From a bacterium (GTDB taxonomy: Bacteria; B130-G9), in NCBI GenBank assembly GCA_021160245.1, contig JAGHCW010000163.1:1-8504 (forward strand): DNA of 8,504 nt, in the 5' to 3' direction. The notes beneath the pieces are model-generated. The model did no database searches. It was not told the DNA's origin and saw only the letters and a program-made list of their open reading frames with translations. Made by a program: the position numbers and the translations under genes. Positions 1 to 6,535 of this stretch are shown one piece after another. Within the stretch, counting starts at the first letter, position 1; every line of letters starts with the position of its first letter.

Positions 1-138
1 CCAATACCTCGATATTCATCAGGCCTTATTAGACAGCCTCTAAAATACGGTGATTTGTAGGAAGGAGCTCTCCGAGCACGATTAGGTGCGCAGATAGCCT
101 TGTGAGAGGGCGAAGAGAGGTAGGGGTAAAACTAATTG

Positions 139-165
139 TGGCCGCCGAGTTAGTCTCGGCGGCCA
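139..165 (-). terminator. Probable intrinsic terminator of the protease/propeller operon
   Basis: A perfect 11-base inverted repeat, TGGCCGCCGAG and its complement, surrounds a 5-base loop (150-154). It is GC-rich, so the hairpin would be very stable. It starts 31 bases after the stop codon of the PQQ-like gene, which is the expected place for the end of that transcript. On the minus strand the hairpin is followed by CAATTAGTTTTACCCC, a broken and rather weak U-tract. Termination is therefore likely but may be incomplete or help from another factor may be needed. On the plus strand no T-run follows. Confidence 0.65.
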
Positions 166-196
166 AATCAGCAAGTTAAGGAAAGAAGGACTTCTC

Positions 197-1885
197 TTAT
201 CTAGTCTCAGGCAAGGTGGTTGACGATAGGCTCTTGGTCGTATTCGGTTTTTTCGAGGACGGCAGGCGTCTCGACGATGATTCAATCGTGAAGGAATAGG
301 TCTCGTCGAGTTCGTTGGGGACCCACGCGGTATCTGTGGCCAGGACATTAACCTCCACAACCTCATCATTTTCGAATGTTTCGTCGCCACAGTAGTAGTT
401 ACATCGCCATCCCTTGTAGTCATTTTCGTCGATTTTCTCAAACGTCGGGTGAACTATGAACCCTCGGAATAGGACGACAATCGATTCCCTATCAACGTCG
501 GATTGGGCATCGACCAGTTCGAATGTGATGTTGGCGATAGTTCTATCCACATCTGTTTCGCCATCATCCGGTTCGCGACTGAGGAAATATGGGGCAGACC
601 TGTCTTCTCTGAGCGCATATATTCTGTGGTCGGCGCACGTGAAATAGATTGTTGCGCTGGTAACGACCGGGGAAGGCATGCCACTGGATGGTGTCTTGCC
701 TATGACAGGTGACGACCATATATGGTAGTCGGCTTCATATCGCCAGTTCTGTGCTCCGATGGATGAGATGGAGTATAGGAAGTGGTCTCTTGAACCCACG
801 AAGACATTGTCATAGACGTCAATTGCAGCAGATGATTCTATTGGGCCGTTCGTTTCAAACGACCAATTCAGGAGTCCGTCAACACCGATGGAGTACACTG
901 CGCCGTCCCTGCTGCCGACAATGATATCTCCGGTTGATGATATTGCCGGTGAGGCGTCGATCATTCCACTGGTTTCGTATGACCAGTGGAGGTATCCGGA
1001 CGAGTTGAGGCAGTATAGATTGCCATCCTTACTACCGAAGTAGATGAAGTTGCCGTCATCCGAGACTGCGACGGAGCTGTCCACCGGTCCGATTGGCTCA
1101 TCGCCCACATCGGGATAGACCCACGCGATTGTGGCGAGAGTTCCGGCAGAAGGGTCAATCGGTACTTCGACAGCGTACATGAGGCCATCATAAAGACCGA
1201 GCTCCGCGCCGATGTAGATTTTCGCCTTGTCTGTGAGGGTCGATGCGGTCGGAGGCAAGACGTAGTAGCGATAGGCAGGCGAGGCGAATATCCTGTCGCC
1301 AAGTTGTTCGCTCCATTGCAGCGACCCCTGGGTAGCAAAGTAGTTTTCGGAGAAGATTGATACTAGTCTTCCATCGGCGGTCCCGAAAAAGACAGAGTCT
1401 TCGCTTTGATCGAGAGTTGGCGAGGAGTAGATCGTATCTTGGGCATCATAGTTCCAGACAAAGGTCGCCTCAGTAGCGATGCCCGTTGGCTCCGCAATGC
1501 AGTGTAGCAGGCCACTGCCGGTTCCGAAGTATATGTTGCCGTAGCTGTCAATTGCTGGGGATGAATCCACCCTGGAGACGGCATTGTATTGCCACGTGAC
1601 ATCTCCATCGGGAGAGAGAGCGAAGAAGAGGCCATTTCTTGAGCCGAATATGATCTCCTGGCTGGCGGTAATCGCAGGTGAACAGAAGTTGAAGTTCCCC
1701 GTGCTGAATCTCCAGTAGAGGTCAGCGGTTCTGCAGCCGATTTCTGACGTTCTTCCTGATTGAGCTTCATCATATCTGAACTTTTTCCAGGTTGCCTGGG
1801 CCGAGCTCATTATCGGTATTGCGATTGTCGCAATGACCAGAGCGAGCAAGAGAATTTTTGACATTCCGCCGCTGGCTTTTTTCAT
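197..1885 (-). CDS. Secreted eight-bladed PQQ-like beta-propeller protein with C-terminal Ig-like domain
   Basis: This 562-residue protein is exported and has no recognisable catalytic residues. Residues 1-31 form a signal peptide with a Lys-rich start, a hydrophobic core at about 11-27 and an AQA cleavage site; there is no lipobox Cys. Residues 55-428 hold eight PQQ-like/BamB-like repeats. Each opens with a Trp strand (W58, W98, W144, W191, W255, W301, W341, W381), continues with an SSPAI-type strand and ends with an IYFGSxDGxLY-type strand, which predicts an eight-bladed propeller. Such propellers usually serve as scaffolds or binding platforms; actual PQQ binding is not shown. Residues 430-535 form an Ig-like domain resembling the C terminus of the neighbouring protease. 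The start at 1885 was chosen because AAGGAG lies 9 bases upstream and the signal peptide begins there; in-frame ATGs at 1951 and 1894 lack a usable site. The last 25 or so residues are Ser/Thr/Arg/Lys-rich and may come from a frameshift. It is the second gene of its operon, 70 bases after the protease gene. Confidence 0.88.
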   Translation of the reverse strand: MKKASGGMSKILLLALVIATIAIPIMSSAQATWKKFRYDEAQSGRTSEIGCRTADLYWRFSTGNFNFCSPAITASQEIIFGSRNGLFFALSPDGDVTWQYNAVSRVDSSPAIDSYGNIYFGTGSGLLHCIAEPTGIATEATFVWNYDAQDTIYSSPTLDQSEDSVFFGTADGRLVSIFSENYFATQGSLQWSEQLGDRIFASPAYRYYVLPPTASTLTDKAKIYIGAELGLYDGLMYAVEVPIDPSAGTLATIAWVYPDVGDEPIGPVDSSVAVSDDGNFIYFGSKDGNLYCLNSSGYLHWSYETSGMIDASPAISSTGDIIVGSRDGAVYSIGVDGLLNWSFETNGPIESSAAIDVYDNVFVGSRDHFLYSISSIGAQNWRYEADYHIWSSPVIGKTPSSGMPSPVVTSATIYFTCADHRIYALREDRSAPYFLSREPDDGETDVDRTIANITFELVDAQSDVDRESIVVLFRGFIVHPTFEKIDENDYKGWRCNYYCGDETFENDEVVEVNVLATDTAWVPNELDETYSFTIESSSRRLPSSKKPNTTKSLSSTTLPETR

Positions 1886-1894
1886 GGTTGTCAT

Positions 1895-1900
1895 CTCCTT
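1895..1900 (-). promoter_or_regulatory. Ribosome binding site that decides the PQQ-like protein start
   Basis: AAGGAG lies on the minus strand 9 bases before the ATG at 1885-1883. It directly abuts the in-frame ATG at 1894, which therefore cannot be served by it. The 22 residues upstream of the chosen start are polar and would put an untypical extension in front of the signal peptide. Confidence 0.7.
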
Positions 1901-1955
1901 CACATTTCCCTTTGGTGTTATGTTCCAGTTCGTTATCGAAAGGGTTATCATCTTC

Positions 1956-4900
1956 TCAGTCTTCTTCCGGCGATAAGAGCGCGGTGAATGTATAGGTTAC
2001 GTTCCTGAACTGCGAAAAGTCGGCGTTTTCCGCTGCCATCACACTGACCTCGATCTCGCCGGCGAAATAAGGGTTATCGAACGAGAGGTAGTAATCTTCA
2101 GGATAGTACTCTACGTGATAGCCGCCCCATATATCAGTTATTAGGGCGCGTTGGGTCTGGTTGATGACAATAATCAGCTGGATGGTGTCTTTGTCGATGC
2201 CGAAACAGTCATCGATGATGTCGAACTCAAGGTGGTCAGCGTTCATTACTGTAGCGCCTGAGGCTGGTTCGAGGTTTTCAAGCCACCATGATTCTTCATC
2301 ATTGCTGATTATGAAGTCAGCATTCGCCTGGAGCTCGACCTTGTTGTCGTCTTCATTGCCCCTGCCCTTGACCCAGAAGATGGAGCCGACAGTAGCCTCA
2401 GTGTCGAGGTCGTATCCTGGGGTTATGGTTAGCGTGGTTTTCGTATTCTCGATGATCATATAGGACTCGTTTCGGTGTACATTCGGATAGACCTCAGAGC
2501 CCACCAGGACATTGTCCGGCCATTCGGCGTCGGCATCGATAAGCGTGTCGATGTTTCCGCCCAAGACCGTCGCATCGAAGCCGGATATTGTGCCGGAGTA
2601 GTCTGCGGCGCTATCTTGGGCTCGGACGACGATGAAGTAGTCTTGGTCATGCTGGAGTCCGGAGAGGATAACACCGTCCTCTGCGGTCGTTTCGAATGAT
2701 GGGGCGCTATAGTTTTGGCCTTTTCGATTGTATGCCACGTAGATATTGTAGATAATTGGGTCGGATGAGCATCCGGCCACGTCATCTGTCGCCGGCGTCC
2801 ATATCAGCTCGAGCGAGGCGCATCCGAGGCTGTTTAGTTCTTGGATGCCCTCGAAGTAGGGCGCCTCGCCATCGCTTGCGTAGGCCATTAGCTCGACGAA
2901 GTTGTGGTCTTCGTTTCCACAGCTGTCAATGGCCCTGACGACATAATAATAAGGGAGATTGTTGTCAAGTCCACTCACCTTATAGCTTAGGTCTTCAGTG
3001 GTGTATGTCGGATTGGCGAAGTCGTATAGCGCCTCGTATCTTGATTCGTAGATTCGGTAGGATATTGGCTGATTGATATCGGTTGCTTCATCCCAGTCCA
3101 GCCTAATCTCGCCACAAGTTCTCTCGTCGATGGCGTGCCTAACACCGTCGAAGTCTGGCGGATAGAGGCAGCCCATGGATTCTTCGCCGACATAGATGAC
3201 AACGGTCTCGAAATCGCCCCAGAAGCCGGAGCTGTCCTTTCCGTGGACATAGATTGTGTAGGTTCCCTTTGCCCATGATGTTGTGGGTAGGACGTATGAG
3301 GCGCTGACGTCTATTGCGTAGGCCGGGTTCATTATCATCGGGGTGCCGGTTTCGGGGACGCCCGCGAGGTTGACGAATAGTTCGACGAAAACGACGTCGG
3401 AGTTGCCCGTTGTAGCATCGGATACGTCGCAGGTGATTTCAACCTGTGGTGAGCCGACTCCCATTTGGAGGGGGCTTACGCCATTTGCTAGGACATTGGA
3501 CACGACAGGTCCGCCGCTGTCTCCGAAATCGCCATCGATGTAGATGCAGTCTATACAACGGTTGTTGGCGATATCGTGGATGGACTCAGTAGGTGTGAAC
3601 CTGATGCAGAGTTTGTCGCCGACTGCGACGCTCGGCTTCCAGATACGTCCTGGACAGCGTTCCTGCTCGTGAAGCGTTAGCGTGAGGGTATCGTTGAAGA
3701 ACTTTGTCTGGGACCAGCTGATATTTTTGACGAGTCCTTCGCAGTTGCCCCATGTATGCGTGACTGCAGGGGACATCGTATCATCGATGATACTGATGAT
3801 ATAGTCAACGTTGGTCTCATTGAGCCAGAGGCCGTTGGTCTCCTCATCGAATCTGATGGTGACCGTGTCTCCTTCCTGAATTCCGATGCCTCCGCCGGAA
3901 GTATCGGCGGCGCTTGCGCTCAAGATGTGGGGGGGATCACTGTCAATTCTGACCCGCCAGTCGTCCATCATGCCGGTTCGATTCAGTCGACCGGCGTATG
4001 TATAGCCATTGCTCTCGTCGAATTCCATGTCGATGTCTGGCGCCCGCCACTCAAAATGCAAGTCAGGTCCGTCAGTTTGATACGTAACGATGGAATAGAC
4101 TCTGATGTTTTTGGAATCGCTGTGCGGAGGCATTTCCACGTCCCAATCGGTCCAATCTTCCGTCCAGAAGTTGCCGAACGCATCAAATCCGGTGTCGTTG
4201 TAATCATAGTCGCCATTTGCGTCGATTCGGTATTGGATTCTTGAGGCGTCAACCCAGCTTCTGTCGGTGAATGTGCATCCGATGAGGACGGTTCTTGATG
4301 TTGCCCAATCTGGTATGGGCTGAAGAGTGGGGTTGTTCAGATAGCATGGTCCGAACTCGGAGAGTCCATAACAAGGCGGATACGGCGTATGGCATTCTGG
4401 AGGGTCGTCGTCGGACTGTCCGCCGGATGGTCCTGTGCTGATTGTGAGATACTGCTTTGCGTCAGGATCGATGGGGCAATCGAGCTCGCCCTGAACATGA
4501 CCACCTAGTATGGTGGCTCTGACAGAGAAGATGTATGGCCCATCATTGAGGTCCGATGCGACTGTGAAGTGGTATCGCTCTTCGATGCCATCGAAAGCGC
4601 CATCATCTGGGACGCAAGCGTACCAGCTAGATGGGGGGCCGGCATCAAGGTTTTGGTATTGGTATTCGACGTTTGTAATCACGTTGATCGTGTAGTCGTT
4701 TCCTGGGTCCGCGGGATTGTCATTTGTAAGAACGTCTGTGTCTAGGTCAATCCAGGCCTTGCCCATGAATGTTGGTCTTGTGTTGGTTGTCGGGTCTTCA
4801 GCAGGGGGATCGAGTTCGGAGTGTGGACAGAAGTCGAGGATGTCATATACATCATCGCCATCGCTATCGAGCATCCCTACATGAGCAGCTGTGTAAGGGC

Positions 4901-6194
4901 ATATCTGACCTCGCGTGAATGGCCCCGTTCCACCCCTCATTATGCAGCCATAGTTGGCATCGCACGTGCCCGTCATGCCTGGGTCATACCTGCTGTTAAG
5001 ATTCTCAATGTTGAGGTATCCGGAATGGGCATGGCAATCGGTTGGAGTGCCACTTCCCGGCGGGTATTCGTCCAGCGTGTAGAAGCTGTGGCCGGTCTCA
5101 TGAGCGCAGACTGCGTCCATATTGTGAATTGAGTATCCGTCGTTGTCGTAGGTCATCGTGAGCCAGGGGCCGCCGAGGTAAGAATAAGCAAAGGCCCCGT
5201 TGGCGAACTGGCCATTTGAGTCGTTCAGACTGTCATATACGAAGACCGTGAAAGCCCAGTCAGCGCCGAGGTCCGCGATGAGGTCGAGGTCGAACTGCCT
5301 TACTTTCTGCCAAGCAGAACCGGTAGTGTACCCCATCTGGGTCATGATCTCGGATACCCATATATACTCATCAAGTGAGGAGCGTGAGATGGGTTCGTAG
5401 CCCGTGATCCTGACTCTTGGTGATGATGGGTCAATTGTGAATGACAGAAGAGGGGGTCCCGATCGCTGCTCGGTTTCCCTCAGAACCCACCAGTTCAACG
5501 AGGCGAGAATCTCATCTCTGACCTTTTGTGGTCGGTCGGTGATGCCGTTGGCAACATCCACGTTCGTCCAATCCTCTGACTCGGTGTCGATAGAGCCGTC
5601 GGATTCTGGGAGTATGATTGCCACTGCGACGTTTCCGAGCATGAACTCGGATGTGTCGTTCGGGCCGCGTGATAGAGGCCCTGAGAGCAGTTTGCTTCTG
5701 TCTCGGCGATTGTAGTTCTTCAGCATGCCTTCTCGGGGGACGGTGAGCGCGTCGTCATATATGCTCCCGGGCTCTTGGGGGAGCGTTGGAATGTAGCTGG
5801 TGGTCTTGTTCACGAAGATGTTATTCCAGCTTTTCACCGCGCTCATGGCGCTTCTTCCGTACGCTTTAACGGCGGTTGGCTCAAGCGAGCCAGAGAAGAT
5901 CGATGTTATGTGGGCATTTCCCGCGAGGTCTTGCGGCTTGTCCTCGGGAATCCAAGCGTATAGGATGTGCGGCGGGAATCTGAAGACAACGTATCCGCCG
6001 GCTTGAACGATTTTTTGTTCGGCTTCTCGCATTTGGGATATGTCTGAGGCAGACAGAACGACAAGGCTATTGCATGTTGATGCGCCTTCCTGCGACAGGG
6101 TTTCTTGGTGAGAGGTCTGCGCGAGAGCGGCGTCTCCGCTTAGTGTGGCAACCACTGCGAGAGCGATGATTGCGATGAGTTTCAATCCTTTCAT
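1956..6194 (-). CDS. Large secreted metzincin-like zinc protease with TSP3-like motif and Ig/FN3 domains
   Basis: This 1412-residue protein is probably an exported metalloprotease. Residues 1-25 are a signal peptide ending ALA, with no lipobox. Residues 43-101 look like an I9-type propeptide. The catalytic region is about 183-441: HETGH at 365-369 supplies two zinc ligands and the catalytic Glu366, D375 sits where metzincins place the third ligand, and C417-I418-M419 resembles a Met-turn. HETGHSF..LDEY recalls the M64 (IgA peptidase-like) family, but the usual Gly is Tyr372, so the family assignment is tentative. A calcium-binding TSP3-like motif follows (443-457). Then come Ig-like segments (about 494-590, 627-748, 751-890, 890-1003), FN3 domains (about 1010-1108 and from 1110), a probable nested domain (about 1197-1278) and a final Ig-like domain (1302-1404). 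Cysteines are common, which fits an oxidising extracytoplasmic location. No membrane anchor or known sorting tail is seen. The start at 6194 has a strong AGGAGGA site 6 bases upstream; an in-frame ATG at 6251 lies just after the predicted transcription start and lacks such a site. A secreted substrate-degrading or surface-modifying role is inferred. Confidence 0.82.
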   Translation of the reverse strand: MKGLKLIAIIALAVVATLSGDAALAQTSHQETLSQEGASTCNSLVVLSASDISQMREAEQKIVQAGGYVVFRFPPHILYAWIPEDKPQDLAGNAHITSIFSGSLEPTAVKAYGRSAMSAVKSWNNIFVNKTTSYIPTLPQEPGSIYDDALTVPREGMLKNYNRRDRSKLLSGPLSRGPNDTSEFMLGNVAVAIILPESDGSIDTESEDWTNVDVANGITDRPQKVRDEILASLNWWVLRETEQRSGPPLLSFTIDPSSPRVRITGYEPISRSSLDEYIWVSEIMTQMGYTTGSAWQKVRQFDLDLIADLGADWAFTVFVYDSLNDSNGQFANGAFAYSYLGGPWLTMTYDNDGYSIHNMDAVCAHETGHSFYTLDEYPPGSGTPTDCHAHSGYLNIENLNSRYDPGMTGTCDANYGCIMRGGTGPFTRGQICPYTAAHVGMLDSDGDDVYDILDFCPHSELDPPAEDPTTNTRPTFMGKAWIDLDTDVLTNDNPADPGNDYTINVITNVEYQYQNLDAGPPSSWYACVPDDGAFDGIEERYHFTVASDLNDGPYIFSVRATILGGHVQGELDCPIDPDAKQYLTISTGPSGGQSDDDPPECHTPYPPCYGLSEFGPCYLNNPTLQPIPDWATSRTVLIGCTFTDRSWVDASRIQYRIDANGDYDYNDTGFDAFGNFWTEDWTDWDVEMPPHSDSKNIRVYSIVTYQTDGPDLHFEWRAPDIDMEFDESNGYTYAGRLNRTGMMDDWRVRIDSDPPHILSASAADTSGGGIGIQEGDTVTIRFDEETNGLWLNETNVDYIISIIDDTMSPAVTHTWGNCEGLVKNISWSQTKFFNDTLTLTLHEQERCPGRIWKPSVAVGDKLCIRFTPTESIHDIANNRCIDCIYIDGDFGDSGGPVVSNVLANGVSPLQMGVGSPQVEITCDVSDATTGNSDVVFVELFVNLAGVPETGTPMIMNPAYAIDVSASYVLPTTSWAKGTYTIYVHGKDSSGFWGDFETVVIYVGEESMGCLYPPDFDGVRHAIDERTCGEIRLDWDEATDINQPISYRIYESRYEALYDFANPTYTTEDLSYKVSGLDNNLPYYYVVRAIDSCGNEDHNFVELMAYASDGEAPYFEGIQELNSLGCASLELIWTPATDDVAGCSSDPIIYNIYVAYNRKGQNYSAPSFETTAEDGVILSGLQHDQDYFIVVRAQDSAADYSGTISGFDATVLGGNIDTLIDADAEWPDNVLVGSEVYPNVHRNESYMIIENTKTTLTITPGYDLDTEATVGSIFWVKGRGNEDDNKVELQANADFIISNDEESWWLENLEPASGATVMNADHLEFDIIDDCFGIDKDTIQLIIVINQTQRALITDIWGGYHVEYYPEDYYLSFDNPYFAGEIEVSVMAAENADFSQFRNVTYTFTALLSPEED

Positions 6195-6200
6195 TATGCT

Positions 6201-6207
6201 TCCTCCT
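6201..6207 (-). promoter_or_regulatory. Strong ribosome binding site of the protease gene
   Basis: AGGAGGA on the minus strand is a near-perfect anti-16S match, 6 bases before the ATG at 6194-6192. It decides the start in favour of the Met that opens the signal peptide, and against the ATG at 6251, which would add 19 mostly polar residues. Confidence 0.85.
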
Positions 6208-6272
6208 GTTCGGTTTAGGTTCGATTTCAATGTCAGTTCCAAAATAAGCAACTCGCATTTTCAAGCACTAAT

Positions 6273-6301
6273 AACATACCCAAATGCGGAATTTATGTCA
6301 A
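6273..6301 (-). promoter_or_regulatory. Sigma70-type promoter for the protease/propeller operon
   Basis: On the minus strand a perfect -35 box TTGACA (6301-6296) is followed after exactly 17 bases by TATGTT (6278-6273), a 4/6 match to the -10 consensus. The expected transcription start is near 6266, which gives a 5' untranslated leader of about 70 bases to the ATG at 6194. The surroundings are AT-rich compared with the coding DNA. No second promoter was noticed between the two genes, so both are probably read from here. Confidence 0.7.
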
Positions 6302-6438
6302 TCAGCGGGGGGTTCCCAGTACTAGCATATTCGCTCGAATTATCATCCCCATACTATACTTTTATTAAAAGACCGCTTAGCATCATCCACAGGGACGCAC
6401 TGCGCCCGACATGGCTCCAATGAGCTTTGCTAGGTCTT

Positions 6439-6459
6439 GTCGTATAATATCTATACGAC
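6439..6459. repeat. Perfect 8-base inverted repeat in the spacer
   Basis: GTCGTATA (6439-6446) and TATACGAC (6452-6459) flank the 5-base loop ATATC. It is AT-rich inside and has no T-run on either side, so it is a poor terminator. It lies about 140 bases upstream of the -35 box of the protease operon. It could be an operator for a dimeric regulator or a small RNA hairpin after the GT-C gene. The plus strand contains TATAAT here, but I see no suitable -35 box and no plus-strand gene. Confidence 0.5.
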
Positions 6460-6480
6460 GCCAAAAGCGCCTTTCATTAG

Positions 6481-6534
6481 GGGTTTGTCTCAGGTGAATG
6501 CCCTTATTCAAAGGCCCTGATCACTAACAAACCC
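6481..6534. repeat. Branched inverted repeat directly after the GT-C gene
   Basis: Outer arms GGGTTTGT (6481-6488) and ACAAACCC (6527-6534) are perfect complements. Inside them TCAGG (6490-6494) pairs with CCTGA (6516-6520), and CCTT (6502-6505) pairs with AAGG (6511-6514) around a 5-base loop. All three pairs are nested, so one interrupted long stem is possible. It begins one base after the GT-C stop codon, which suggests a 3' end or RNA-stabilising structure. It lacks a U-tract, so it is not a classical intrinsic terminator; a REP-like element is another possibility. Confidence 0.5.
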
Positions 6535-6535
6535 T

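Noticed and set aside
961-1773. Two minus-strand open frames of 125 and 136 codons in another frame of the PQQ-like gene
   Set aside because: The overlapping frame carries eight regular propeller repeats; these alternatives are low-complexity, Arg/Ser/Thr-rich shadows.
197-1885. Quinoprotein (PQQ-dependent) dehydrogenase
   Set aside because: Only the propeller repeats are present; I see no recognisable cofactor-binding or catalytic residues and no cytochrome domain, so a scaffold role is more likely.
3756-4244. 162-codon plus-strand open frame inside the protease gene
   Set aside because: It lies wholly antisense to the Ig-like region of a well supported gene, has no ribosome binding site of note and no recognisable domain; it is a shadow of the coding strand's codon bias.
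6192-6251. Upstream ATG at 6251 as the start of the protease
   Set aside because: It lies about 15 bases after the predicted transcription start, has no ribosome binding site and would precede the signal peptide with 19 polar residues.
6443-6448. Plus-strand TATAAT as a promoter -10 box
   Set aside because: No -35-like hexamer at a suitable distance and no plus-strand gene downstream; it is part of an inverted repeat.
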